A stretch of 64,000 bases of DNA. Origin: UBA11524 sp963642705 (GTDB lineage: Bacteria > Bacillota > Clostridia > Christensenellales > Aristaeellaceae). Both the position numbers and the translations under genes were made by a program. The DNA lies in assembly GCA_963642705.1 (NCBI GenBank), contig CAVIHU010000007.1, forward strand, positions 27,398 through 91,397. The letters run 5' to 3'. Shown here one piece after another: positions 54,579-62,693 of this stretch. Positions within the stretch are counted from its first letter, which is position 1. Each line of letters opens with the position of its first letter. Under the pieces are notes generated by a model, which searched no databases, was not told where the DNA came from, and was given only the letters and a program-made list of their open reading frames with translations.

Positions 54579-54612
54579 ACAGAGTATTTTTGATAGCCTT
54601 GCAAAAAGATGC

Positions 54613-54641
54613 TTGCGAACCGGCAATGAGCATGATAAAAT
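54613..54641 (+). promoter_or_regulatory. Promoter of purC
   Basis: TTGCGA (54613-54618), 17-base spacer, TAAAAT (54636-54641), 38 bases before the purC start. Confidence 0.65.
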
Positions 54642-54679
54642 GGAACGTGTTTGATCAAATGGCAGGGGAGAGGTATACG

Positions 54680-55387
54680 ATGGAATTGGGCGAGCTCTTG
54701 ATCGATGGAAAAGGAAAGCGGGTCTATGCCGCAGAGAATCCTGATGAGGCCATTGTGTATTTCAAGGATGAGGCGATGGCGTACCATGGGCTCAAGCGCG
54801 GACGCATTCTCGGCAAGGGCGAGGTCAACAACATCATCAGCGAGCAGTTCTTCAAGAAGCTTGAGGCGAATGGCATTCATACGCATTACATCCGCCGGCT
54901 GGATGCGCGGCAGAGCCTTGTGTACCGCTGCGAAATTCTGCCGCTGGCGGTGAAGGTGCGTAACCGCGTTGCAAGTTCCCTGGCGAAGCGTATCGGGCTG
55001 CCGGTCGGCACGAAGCTCGACACGACCGTCGTCGAGTATGAGTACAAGCGCAGCGAGATGGAATATCCGCTGATTAACAGCACACACATCGCCGCACTTC
55101 ATATCGCGACGCCGGAGGAAGTGCGCTTCATGACGGAGACGGCGCTGAAAATCAACGATATCCTGTCCGATGTTACGGCGGAAATCAGCGTGGAGCTGGT
55201 GGATTTCAAGCTGGAATTCGGCAGATTCCACGGCAAGCTGCTTGTTGCGGACGAAATCAGCCCGGATTCTGCGCGGTTCTGGGATGCAAAGACGCATGAG
55301 CCGATGGGACTGGACCGTTTCCGGCGCGATATGGACAATGTCGAGCAGGCGTATCAGGATCTGCTCCATCGCATGATGGGTGAATAA
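54680..55387 (+). CDS. purC: Phosphoribosylaminoimidazole-succinocarboxamide synthase
   Basis: 235 residues. SAICAR synthetase of purine synthesis. GKGKRVY near residue 10 (ATP loop), RRLDARQSLVYRCEILPLAVKVRN, and the LLVADEISPDSARFWD metal site. Start ATG 54680 has GGGGAGAGG upstream. It stands apart from the other pur genes, which are not in the window. Confidence 0.95.
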   Translation: MELGELLIDGKGKRVYAAENPDEAIVYFKDEAMAYHGLKRGRILGKGEVNNIISEQFFKKLEANGIHTHYIRRLDARQSLVYRCEILPLAVKVRNRVASSLAKRIGLPVGTKLDTTVVEYEYKRSEMEYPLINSTHIAALHIATPEEVRFMTETALKINDILSDVTAEISVELVDFKLEFGRFHGKLLVADEISPDSARFWDAKTHEPMGLDRFRRDMDNVEQAYQDLLHRMMGE

Positions 55388-55411
55388 TACAATACGAAAG
55401 GGGAAAATCAC

Positions 55412-56209
55412 ATGCTCGGTGCAATCATTGGAGATATTGTTGGTTCACGTTTTGAGTGGAACAACATCAAGTCGAAGGAATTTGATTTCCTGACACGCGA
55501 ATGTGAACCGACAGACGACAGCGTCATGACACTTGCACTCGCGCAGGCGATTCTTGTCAGCAGGGCGGACTTCAGCGACCTGTCCGAAAAGGCCGTGCAA
55601 TGCATGCAGTCTGTCGGCCGACATTATCCATACTGCGGCTACGGCGGACACTTCCACGGCTGGATGTTCTCGGATAACCCGCAGCCCTATGGGAGCTTCG
55701 GCAACGGCGCGGCGATGCGCGTTTCTCCGGCGGGGTTTGCTGCAGAGAGCCTCGAACAGGCGAAGATGCTGTCGCATAAAATTACCGCGGTGACGCACAA
55801 TCATCCGGAGGGCATTAAGGGTGCGGAGGCGACAACGGTTGCTCTCTATATGGCGCGGACGGGCAGCACCAAGGAGGAAATCCGCGAGGTCATTGACCGG
55901 CAATATTACCCGATGAATTTCACGCTCGATGAAATTCGCCCAACCTATCAATTTAATGCGATTTGCCAGGACACGGTTCCGCAGGCGCTGATGTCGTTCT
56001 TCGAGTCGGACAGCTTTGAGGATGCCATCCGCAACGCCATTTCCATCGGCGGCGACAGCGATACACTCGCAGCCATCTGCGGCGGCGTGGCAGAAGCGTA
56101 TTACGGCATTCCGGACGACCTCCGCAAGCGTGCGGTAAAGTATCTTGATGACCGTCTGATGACGATTCTGGAGATGTTTGAGAGAAAATATCCGACGGTC
56201 AGAAAATAA
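55412..56209 (+). CDS. ADP-ribosylglycohydrolase family protein
   Basis: 265 residues. MLGAIIGDIVGSRFE with TDDSVMT (metal-binding) near residue 40, GNGAAMRVSP, VTHNHPEGIKGAEATT and the second metal motif GGDSDTLAAICGGVAEAYYG. Removes ADP-ribose from proteins (DraG-type), or from related substrates; the target is unknown. It follows purC by 24 bases and ends at a terminator. Confidence 0.94.
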   Translation: MLGAIIGDIVGSRFEWNNIKSKEFDFLTRECEPTDDSVMTLALAQAILVSRADFSDLSEKAVQCMQSVGRHYPYCGYGGHFHGWMFSDNPQPYGSFGNGAAMRVSPAGFAAESLEQAKMLSHKITAVTHNHPEGIKGAEATTVALYMARTGSTKEEIREVIDRQYYPMNFTLDEIRPTYQFNAICQDTVPQALMSFFESDSFEDAIRNAISIGGDSDTLAAICGGVAEAYYGIPDDLRKRAVKYLDDRLMTILEMFERKYPTVRK

Positions 56210-56217
56210 AACAGAAA

Positions 56218-56253
56218 AGCGTTGCTGCAACATTCGCGGCAACGCTGTTTTTA
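56218..56253 (+). terminator. Terminator after the ADP-ribosylglycohydrolase gene
   Basis: AGCGTTGC (56218-56225) pairs with GCAACGCT (56239-56246), then G and five T. Nothing further is seen in the 56,254-56,389 stretch. Confidence 0.85.
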
Positions 56254-56389
56254 TTTTGAACTTTAGTGTGGCATACAAAAGCGTATAAGTCAATCTCTCC
56301 GCTCGGTGTTGCCCGAAAATGGGCGGATCTTTCCGTGCCGATGCTTCCCTATATAGCGAGAAGCCATCAGAGGCAGGGAAGGTGTACTG

Positions 56390-57115
56390 TTATTGCTCGC
56401 CATCCGATTTCGTTTCTTCCTCGACTATATCCTCTGTCCCAGCAACCGTGTTTTCATTGAAAAGCGTGCGGATGTAGTAGTCGTCAGTGCCATTCAGGCA
56501 GCTCTGATTGAAAATACCCGCCTCCTTGCAATCAGCATAGAAATTGCTGATGACTTGCTTGTCCTCATCAGTCAGTGTAAAACTACTCGCATAGCTGCCG
56601 ATTTTCACTTCAACTGTCTGCGGATATAGCGCCAGATCTTCCAGCATAATCCTTCCGCTATTGTACATGGGTTCAACCGAGCTGTCTGTTGCCGTGTAGC
56701 TCTTGCTGGAAGAACTGCGGGAACAACCGGAGACATCAATGATATACCTGTTACCGCCATTACGAATGTACGCATTACTCATACGATCGTCAACATACGT
56801 CTTCATACCGCTGCGTTTAAAGATCATGCGCGGAATCAGGACGCAGGAGCCCGCGCTATACAGCACCTTAATATCAAATTGGATCGTATAAGTGTCAGAA
56901 ACGTCGTTTGTAATTGTATTGTTCACAGGCGATATTTCAGCTGAAAACTCGAAATCGTTATAGTAGCAGGAGTACCCATTATTGATGAATACATCCAAAT
57001 CAACGTCCGTATAATCAGCAAAACGCTTAATGTCACTCGTTTCAGCCATCGCTGACATTCCAGCCAACAACATAGCAACCAGTAAAACCAAACCAACAAT
57101 CTTTTTCATCTTCAA
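56390..57115 (-). CDS. Secreted protein of unknown function
   Basis: 241 residues. Signal peptide MKMKKIVGLVLLVAMLLAGM with a cleavage site after AMA (about 23). The mature part has paired beta strands, a Ser run (SGCSRSSSSKS) and an acidic C-terminus ending EEETKSDGEQ. Two Cys residues (near 137 and 202) could pair. Base composition is lower in GC than the window average, which suggests acquisition. No family was recognised. It is probably co-transcribed with the small membrane gene 66 bases upstream. Confidence 0.6.
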   Translation of the reverse strand: MKMKKIVGLVLLVAMLLAGMSAMAETSDIKRFADYTDVDLDVFINNGYSCYYNDFEFSAEISPVNNTITNDVSDTYTIQFDIKVLYSAGSCVLIPRMIFKRSGMKTYVDDRMSNAYIRNGGNRYIIDVSGCSRSSSSKSYTATDSSVEPMYNSGRIMLEDLALYPQTVEVKIGSYASSFTLTDEDKQVISNFYADCKEAGIFNQSCLNGTDDYYIRTLFNENTVAGTEDIVEEETKSDGEQ

Positions 57116-57181
57116 AATCTTCTTCTTTCTTGTTGCTTTTCCCTTTGCTGTATCTTCAAAAGCGTACTATCCGCATTCTCT

Positions 57182-57424
57182 TCAAGAGAACAAGCTGAAG
57201 GCATAGATGCTGGCGAAAAAGCCGCCGACAGCGCTGATAATGCCAAGAACAATGCCTGCCGTTCCCAAGCCGGTTTTTCCATTAACCTGTTTTGCCTGAG
57301 AGCGACCAATAGCGGATAGCACGATGCCCACGACTCCCGCTAGACCATAGAAGCCAAAAATGAAGCAGCTTACCAAGGAAACCACAAAACCCGCGATCTG
57401 CAATCCATTCGTTTTACCTTCCAT
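57182..57424 (-). CDS. Small membrane protein, DUF4190-like
   Basis: 80 residues from ATG 57424, chosen for GGAGGA upstream (a longer open frame has none). Two transmembrane helices, LQIAGFVVSLVSCFIFGFYGLA and GIVLGIISAVGGFFASIYAF, separated by the conserved SAIGRSQAKQVNGKTGLGTAG loop, as in DUF4190 proteins. These often accompany cell-envelope genes; their role is unknown. Confidence 0.7.
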   Translation of the reverse strand: MEGKTNGLQIAGFVVSLVSCFIFGFYGLAGVVGIVLSAIGRSQAKQVNGKTGLGTAGIVLGIISAVGGFFASIYAFSLFS

Positions 57425-57654
57425 TTGACTATTTCCTCCATATTTTTTATTTGTTATATGTCTTTTCTTCTTCCCAATCGTCTGTTCCACGGCGTGCTTA
57501 TGCGCCTTTGTCTTTCCCACCATACGGATGATTTCCCAATGGTGGAGGTGCTTTGCCCTGCCCTGCGCGCAATTTTGGCATAGCTTTCGTATTGCTCATA
57601 CGGTTTGCCTGTCAATCCGTGTCAATGGTGATTCGCAGCGGTTTTTCACCCCCT

Positions 57655-57945
57655 TCAGACTTCTTCGTCGATGACCCCGAGGCACACGTCCCGCGCGTCG
57701 AATGCCAGCGCAATGAAATACCCTTCCTCACGCCAAACCTTCCGCGTAGTGCCGTCCGGCTGATGAACGATGGTATTGGGCTTTGCGCCTGCGATGGTCA
57801 GCACCTCCCGATAGCTTCGCCCCTGAAACGATTCCACATGCGAAAACCGTTCCCGCAGAGAACGACACGTTTTCCGGTGCCGGAGCCAGAGTGCCAGCAG
57901 GAAACCGCCAAGAAACGCCGCCACAATCCAGCCAAGATACAGCAT
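57655..57945 (-). CDS. Small membrane-anchored protein of unknown function
   Basis: 96 residues from ATG 57945 (GGGAGG upstream). Helix LYLGWIVAAFLGGFLLALWL, then a basic linker and a soluble domain of about 65 residues (RSYREVLTIAGAKPN..., VWREEGYFIALAFDARD). No family recognised. Two operator-like palindromes stand about 75 bases upstream. Confidence 0.65.
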   Translation of the reverse strand: MLYLGWIVAAFLGGFLLALWLRHRKTCRSLRERFSHVESFQGRSYREVLTIAGAKPNTIVHQPDGTTRKVWREEGYFIALAFDARDVCLGVIDEEV

Positions 57946-58016
57946 TGAACCTCCCTTCCTTCGCTTTGTTGTGCCTTTATGTGTCTTGATTTTAACAGCG
58001 AACGGACGAAAAAGCA

Positions 58017-58064
58017 CGTGCAGATTCCGCACATTCGGCGCGTGCAATGTGCAGATTCTGCACA
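58017..58064. repeat. Two operator-like palindromes, 31 bases apart
   Basis: TGTGCAGATTCTGCACA (58048-58064) is a perfect 17-base palindrome about one centre base; CGTGCAGATTCCGCACA (58017-58033) is a near copy. Their starts are 31 bases apart, three helical turns, and they lie upstream of the promoter region of the gene at 57945. They could be binding sites for the XRE regulator encoded next. Confidence 0.6.
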
Positions 58065-58090
58065 TTTGGGGTTTTCAGCCCTGAAAGCAC

Positions 58091-58115
58091 AAAAAAACCG
58101 CCTCCGAAGAGGCGG
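58091..58115 (-). terminator. Terminator after the XRE regulator gene
   Basis: Minus strand CCGCCTC-TTCG-GAGGCGG (58098-58115) followed by seven T. Confidence 0.9.
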
Positions 58116-58130
58116 ACAGGAGCAAAAGCC

Positions 58131-58902
58131 TTATTCCTTGATTTCCTTTGACAATTCTACATAGCCCGAGAAGGACAGCTCGTTTCCGTTCGCATCTGTG
58201 CCGTTGAGCGTAATGCGAACGCCCTGCGCAGGACCTAATGGGAAGCCGCCCCGCAAGGTTTGCGACTCGCCCGCTCTGAGCGTGGGACTGCCGAGCCAGC
58301 GGGTCACGTCGTCCTGCGTGTAATAGTCGTTGTATTCACCACCGGTGTCGGCGATGGTGGTCACGATATACTCGCTGATCGTGAAGGGCACGCCAGCCGT
58401 TTCTTCATACTGGAATTCATAGAACCAGCCCACGCCGCCCTGAAACACCTCCTCGCCGACGTCGACGGCATAGACCGGATTCTCCATCGGCGTAATGACG
58501 ACGTTGGCCTGCGCCTTTCCGCCTGACGCTTTGCCGCCGAGCAGAAGGCAGACGATTATCGCTGCAATGAGCACAAGCGCGCCTGCTGCAATGAAAAGCG
58601 GTTTGCGAACGTCTGATCGCTTCGGGGGGGGGCAGCGCAAAGGAATCGTCCTGCGCAGGAGAAGGTGTTTCGGAAACAGGGGGTTCTTTGGTCGGCATAT
58701 CGGTGCTGCCAGTTTGTTCCGCAAAGAAATTGTAATCCAATATCTGCGAAAGACGCTTGACGGTATCCAAATCAGGCATCATTTTTCCGCTTTCCCAGCG
58801 GGAAATATTGGTGCGGGATACGGTCAGTTTCTCCGCCAACCGCTCCTGTGTGTAGCCCTTCGCCTTGCGTGCGGCGGAAAGCTGTGCTCCAAACTGCTCC
58901 AC
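58131..58902 (-). pseudogene. Membrane-bound XRE-family regulator interrupted at a nine-base G/C run (possible phase-variable gene)
   Basis: The N-terminal part from GTG 58902 (AGAGGAA upstream) is an XRE/Cro helix-turn-helix: GAQLSAARKAKGYTQERLAEKL, VSRTNISRWESGK. After a Pro/Ser/Gln-rich linker the frame reaches nine C on the coding strand (58624-58632) and is lost. The continuation is in the next frame: basic RSDVRK, a transmembrane helix (PLFIAAGALVLIAAIIVCLL) and an extracellular beta-rich domain ending VELSKEIKE. With eight C the two parts join to one protein of 256 residues. So it is either an on/off contingency locus, a recent mutation, or a sequencing error. The short form would be a free cytoplasmic regulator. 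Confidence 0.75.
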
Positions 58903-58936
58903 TTTTGTTCCTCTTTTCTTCGCTTCGTTTTTTGGT

Positions 58937-58965
58937 ATTATAGCAAAAATCGGGCGTTTTTTCAA
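58937..58965 (-). promoter_or_regulatory. Promoter of the XRE regulator gene
   Basis: Minus strand TTGAAA (58960-58965), 17-base spacer, TATAAT (58937-58942) with an extended TG. Confidence 0.8.
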
Positions 58966-59056
58966 GATGCGTTTTTGTGGATATTTTATGCTTTTTTCAT
59001 GCTCAAGGTGCATGGATATTCACAAAATTGTTTTCCGTAATTAATCATTCCCCACC

Positions 59057-59085
59057 TTGACAGAGACTATCTTCGTGTGTATAAT
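59057..59085 (+). promoter_or_regulatory. Promoter of the rubrerythrin cluster
   Basis: Perfect TTGACA (59057-59062), 17-base spacer, perfect TATAAT (59080-59085): the strongest promoter in the window, as expected for a gene held down by a repressor. Confidence 0.92.
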
Positions 59086-59086
59086 G

Positions 59087-59109
59087 TTATTAGGAACTAT
59101 TCCTAATAA
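59087..59109 (+). promoter_or_regulatory. Inverted-repeat operator over the rubrerythrin transcription start
   Basis: TTATTAGGAA-N3-TTCCTAATAA, a perfect 10-bp inverted repeat starting one base after the -10 box. It is AT-rich like PerR/Fur boxes but does not match TTATAATNATTATAA well in the centre. The PerR-like gene 1.7 kb downstream is the obvious candidate regulator. Confidence 0.75.
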
Positions 59110-59135
59110 CGACTTTGGAAAAGGGGGCAACAATC

Positions 59136-59681
59136 ATGAGCACAAAAAACAGGTACGCGGACACACAGACCGAGAAGAACCTTTGGGAGGCCTTTGCCGG
59201 CGAATCTCAGGCGCGCAACAAGTACACCTACTTCGCTTCTGTCGCAAAGAAGCAGGGATTTGAGCAGATTGCCGCCCTGTTCTTGAAAACGGCGGATAAT
59301 GAGAAAGAGCATGCGGAACTCTGGTTCAAGGAGCTGAACGGCATCGGCGGTACAGCTGAGAATCTGCTTGCCGCCGCCGAGGGCGAGAACTATGAATGGA
59401 CGGACATGTACGACGGCTTTGCCAAGACTGCCGAGGAGGAGGGCTTCCCCGAGCTGGCGCGCCGCTTCCGTTTGGTAGCCGCCGTGGAAAAGCATCATGA
59501 AGAACGCTACCGCGCATTGCTTCATAACGTAGAAATGGCCGAGGTATTCGCAAAGAGTGCGGTCAAGGTATGGGAATGCCGCAACTGCGGTCATATTGTG
59601 GTCGGCGAGAAAGCGCCGGAGGTCTGCCCTACCTGCGATCATCCTCAGAGCTACTTCGAACTCCGCGCAGAGAATTATTGA
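59136..59681 (+). CDS. rbr: Rubrerythrin
   Basis: 181 residues. Diiron peroxidase that reduces H2O2 in anaerobes. The ferritin-like part has Glu ligands in FAGESQARNKY, EKEHAELW and EKHHEERY; the C-terminal rubredoxin centre is CRNC and CPTC. ATG 59136 has AAAGGGGG upstream. First gene behind the palindrome-controlled promoter; desulfoferrodoxin follows 20 bases later. Confidence 0.96.
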   Translation: MSTKNRYADTQTEKNLWEAFAGESQARNKYTYFASVAKKQGFEQIAALFLKTADNEKEHAELWFKELNGIGGTAENLLAAAEGENYEWTDMYDGFAKTAEEEGFPELARRFRLVAAVEKHHEERYRALLHNVEMAEVFAKSAVKVWECRNCGHIVVGEKAPEVCPTCDHPQSYFELRAENY

Positions 59682-59701
59682 TATACAAAAAGGAGCACAC
59701 A

Positions 59702-60076
59702 ATGAAACAGATGTTTTTTAAATGCAGTCACTGCGGAAACATCATAACCTTTGTCAAGGATTCCGGCGTTCCTGTTATCTGCTGCGGTGAAAAGATGACG
59801 GAGCTTGTCCCCGGCACGGTTGATGCATCATACGAGAAGCATGTGCCGGTTTATACGGTGGATGGAAATAACGTTCACGTCAAGGTTGGAGCGGCAGAGC
59901 ATCCCATGCTGACGGAGCACTACATCGAGTGGGTCGCCATTCAGACAAAACAGGGCAATCAGCGCAAGGAGCTGCATCCTGGCGAGAAGCCGGAGGTCTG
60001 CTTTGCGCTCTGCGAGGGAGATGAGGTAGAGGCTGTGTATGCCTACTGCAATCTCCACGGACTCTGGAAGGCTTGA
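59702..60076 (+). CDS. dfx: Desulfoferrodoxin (superoxide reductase, two-iron type)
   Basis: 124 residues. Reduces superoxide to H2O2, which rubrerythrin can then remove. The desulforedoxin centre uses C8, C11, C27 and C28; the catalytic centre has H47, H67, H73, C116 and H119, with the EKH motif at 45-47. ATG 59702 has AAGGAG before it. Confidence 0.96.
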   Translation: MKQMFFKCSHCGNIITFVKDSGVPVICCGEKMTELVPGTVDASYEKHVPVYTVDGNNVHVKVGAAEHPMLTEHYIEWVAIQTKQGNQRKELHPGEKPEVCFALCEGDEVEAVYAYCNLHGLWKA

Positions 60077-60140
60077 CACATCAAAAGGCGCATACGGGTG
60101 CTTTATCCCGTAAATATAATAAATAGAAGGAGAAACGACC

Positions 60141-60707
60141 ATGAGAAGCATCACCAAACTTGACCTACAGTACGCACACCGATTCTACGGCTTCAAGGGC
60201 GAAGCACAGTACCTGCACGGCCATACCGGCGTTCTCACCATCGAGGTGGAGGGCTCGGTCAACGAGGGCGTGAACATGGTGTTCCCCTGCAACGAGATCC
60301 AGAAAACTGCGTGGGACGTGCTCAGAAACTTTGACCACGCGCTGATCCTGCGCCACGACGATCCGCTGCTTCCGGCAATCCTCGATGTATATGAGAAGCA
60401 GGGCATCAAGGAAGGTCACCCCAACAACCGCATGAAGGGACCCGCTTTCCATACGGAGCTGGCTACCGCCTATCCCGACTGCCGACTGGTTGTAACGAAG
60501 GAGACCATGACCGTGGAGGGCATGATCAAGATTGTCTACGACCTTTTGAAGGACAAGCTGAACATCGTCAAGCTGACTTTCACCAGCGGAGTCAACGCGG
60601 CCTCTCAAGAGTTTCCATCCCATCTGGAAGTAGATCGCTGCCCGCTGTGCGGCATCGCGCTGGATAAAAACGGCGTCTGCCAGAAGTGCGGATACCGCAA
60701 GCCGTAA
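60141..60707 (+). CDS. 6-pyruvoyl-tetrahydropterin-synthase-like protein with C-terminal zinc ribbon
   Basis: 188 residues. The zinc ligands of the T-fold are H13, H26 and H28 (YLHGHTG); the NFDHAL and TVEGMIKIVYDLL motifs of the QueD/PTPS family follow. The catalytic Cys that normally stands four residues before HGH is Ala22, with Glu21 next to it, so QueD activity is doubtful; a PTPS-III-like or other pterin role is possible. A CPLC/CQKC zinc ribbon is added at the C-terminus (about 168-184). AGAAGGAG precedes ATG. It lies between superoxide reductase and perR, not with queC/E/F or folate genes. Confidence 0.82.
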   Translation: MRSITKLDLQYAHRFYGFKGEAQYLHGHTGVLTIEVEGSVNEGVNMVFPCNEIQKTAWDVLRNFDHALILRHDDPLLPAILDVYEKQGIKEGHPNNRMKGPAFHTELATAYPDCRLVVTKETMTVEGMIKIVYDLLKDKLNIVKLTFTSGVNAASQEFPSHLEVDRCPLCGIALDKNGVCQKCGYRKP

Positions 60708-60725
60708 CGGAAAAGCATAAGAACA

Positions 60726-60762
60726 AGCGCTCGCCTTGCTCTGTACAGACAGGGCGGGCGCT
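60726..60762 (+). other. Strong hairpin directly before the perR start
   Basis: A 13-bp stem (60726-60738 with 60750-60762, three G-T pairs, 11-base loop) ends four bases before ATG 60766. No T run follows, so it is not a classical terminator; it could block translation or mark the end of the upstream transcript by pausing. TATAAT at 60762-60767 lacks a good -35. Confidence 0.55.
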
Positions 60763-60765
60763 ATA

Positions 60766-61179
60766 ATGGAGATGACAATAACGATTTCAAGAAGAGATAC
60801 CAGGCAGCGCAGGCTGGTGCTGCAGGCGGTGCAGTCAAGATGCGATCACCCGACGGCAGAGCAGATATATGAGGACGTCCACACGGCAGACCAGAAGATA
60901 ACCCACGGAACCGTATACCGGAACCTCAACTGTCTGTCGGAGGAAGGAAAGATCTGCCATGTGCGAGTTCCCGGCGCCGACCGCTATGACCTGCGAACCG
61001 ACCTTCATTACCATATATTCTGCGTAAAATGTAAAAAGGTCATAGACGCACCTTATTCATATAAAGAAATTCTTGATGAAGAGACCATGCGCCAGTCCGG
61101 CTTTGACATCATTCGCCATCGACTGATTTTTGAAGGCGTCTGCCTGGAATGCCGGGACGATACGGAAACGAAGCGGTGA
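60766..61179 (+). CDS. perR: Fur-family regulator, PerR-like
   Basis: About 137 residues; the exact start is uncertain because no ribosome-binding site is seen (ATG 60766, ATG 60772 or TTG 60736). Winged helix with TAEQIYEDVHTADQKITHGTVYRNL, metal-sensing residues in RYDLRTDLHYH and KVIDAPY (the PerR regulatory Asp positions appear kept), structural zinc site CVKC and CLEC. PerR senses H2O2 by iron-driven oxidation of His. Its neighbours rbr and dfx are classic targets. Confidence 0.88.
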   Translation: MEMTITISRRDTRQRRLVLQAVQSRCDHPTAEQIYEDVHTADQKITHGTVYRNLNCLSEEGKICHVRVPGADRYDLRTDLHYHIFCVKCKKVIDAPYSYKEILDEETMRQSGFDIIRHRLIFEGVCLECRDDTETKR

Positions 61180-61400
61180 CTGCTTACCATGCCTTATCGG
61201 CAGTGATTCGATTCGGATTTTGTGCTGCCGGGTTCTCTGTTCGCGCAAAGGTTGAGCGCGTTTGCGCCGTTGTCAAACTCCAGCTTCGCTTCCGAAAAAC
61301 ACGATACCGGGGCTTGCCAAAGCAAATTGCAAAATTGAAAATGCACATTCCGCCCTGCACGCCTGATGAAGAACGCGAATGTAACAGAAGGCGAATCAAA

Positions 61401-61580
61401 ATGAAGCGTTTGATTTCCATCCTCCTGCTGCTGTGCTGCCTGTGCGGCGCAGCAGCAGCGGAGGAAATCATTACACCGGGCACACAGACCCAGCGCGGCT
61501 TTATCAACGACAACGTGCTGCACAATTTTTATGATATAATAAAAAAACAATCGAGATTTGGAAAACAGGACAATGTTTGA
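61401..61580 (+). pseudogene. Truncated gene for a secreted protein
   Basis: Signal peptide MKRLISILLLLCCLCGAAAA followed by EEIITPGTQTQRGFINDNVLH; at about 61,523 the GC-rich sequence changes abruptly to AT-rich DNA and the frame ends shortly after. The RGFxxDNVLH segment is like the beginning of secreted alpha/beta hydrolases I recall, but too little is left to be sure. AGAAGG precedes the start. Probably cut by insertion or recombination. Confidence 0.6.
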
Positions 61581-62191
61581 AAATATTGAATGGGTATTTT
61601 TTGATGTTGGTTCAACGATAATAGATGAACATATCGCATATGAGCATAGGATGAAAGATATAGCTGACTTGGCTAATACAACTTATAGCAGTGTTTATGA
61701 AACTGCAATGGAATTTTATAAACAAAACAAAAAAGGAGATTTGGAAACTGCAAAATTGTTAGGTGTTGACTTAACAAAGTGGCACAAAGAAGATGAAGTA
61801 TTGTACTGTGATGCTTATGAGTGTCTTGAGATATTGAGTAGCAGATATAAAATGGGAATAATTGCAAATCAGTCTATAGGAACAAAAGAGCGCTTAGAAC
61901 AACATGGAGTCTTACAGTATATTGATTTAGTTATTGCATCAGCAGAAGAAGGTGTTGCAAAACCAGATTAAGAAAATATTTGAAATAGCTTTAGAAAGAG
62001 GTGATTGCAAACCTAATAATGCTGTTATGATTGGGGATAGAATAGATAATGATATAATTCCTGCCAAATTATTGGGGATGCATACAATATGGATTAAACA
62101 GGGATTTGGTCAATATTGGAATATTACACAAGAGATTGAAAAAGCTGATTGTGTTGTTCATAATCTAATGGATATATGCAATATTTTGTAA
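61573..62191 (+). pseudogene. HAD-family hydrolase, frameshifted
   Basis: Starts MFENIEWVFFDVGSTIIDE (DxG variant of the HAD first motif). The middle has GIIANQS (motif II) and the frame breaks after ...GVAKPD. The continuation, KKIFEIALERGD...NAVMIGDRIDNDIIPAKLLGMHTIW (motif IV), is in the next frame; removing one T in GATTAAG (61966-61972) restores the gene of about 205 residues. AT-rich codons set it apart from the region upstream. Confidence 0.8.
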
Positions 62192-62282
62192 GAAGCCCAA
62201 TTGCAGGCAACACAAAATTCAAGTTTGTGAAGCAGAAAAAAATAATGTAGAGAAGTATTATACAAATATACATCTCTGCATT

Positions 62283-62561
62283 TTATTTTGTCTGCACACT
62301 TATAATTTCAAAACGCCTGAAAGTCTCAAATACGAGTTTTTCTTTCTCTGACTTGAGTGTTTTATTCTCGACACGTTTTGTATGTCTTTCAAGTTTGTCG
62401 ATGCCATACTTGTTTTTCACTCGTATAATGCTCGACTTACTCATATCAACATTGTAAGTGTCTCCGGCAAGAAGCTGCGAGAGGATGAGCTGCGGAGATA
62501 GCTACAATTTTGTCGTGACTTCGTGTTGTAAATATCGCTTGTTCTGTGCTATACTTTTCAT
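62283..62561 (-). pseudogene. Small gene with an in-frame amber codon
   Basis: From ATG 62561 (AAAGGAA upstream) the frame reads MKSIAQNKRYLQHEVTTKL, then TAG (62502-62504), then LSPQLILSQLLAGDTYNVDM and a basic, helical SIIRVKNKYGIDKLERHTKR to a stop at 62283. The 92 codons read as one helix-turn-helix-like small protein if the amber is ignored. Likely a decayed mobile-element or phage-type gene. Confidence 0.45.
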
Positions 62562-62693
62562 GGCGATTGATTCCTTTCGTTGGATGAGGTGTGATGACTT
62601 TATTCTAACGCTTTTTCATTCGCTTTTTTCTACCTCCTCTCGGTCTCACTTCTATTGTAAGGCTACACAGATTTCCGTGTTAATTCATTCTTG

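Noticed and set aside
62502..62504. TAG as a pyrrolysine codon
   Set aside because: Single instance in a decayed, AT-rich region; no pyl genes or methylamine methyltransferases in the window.
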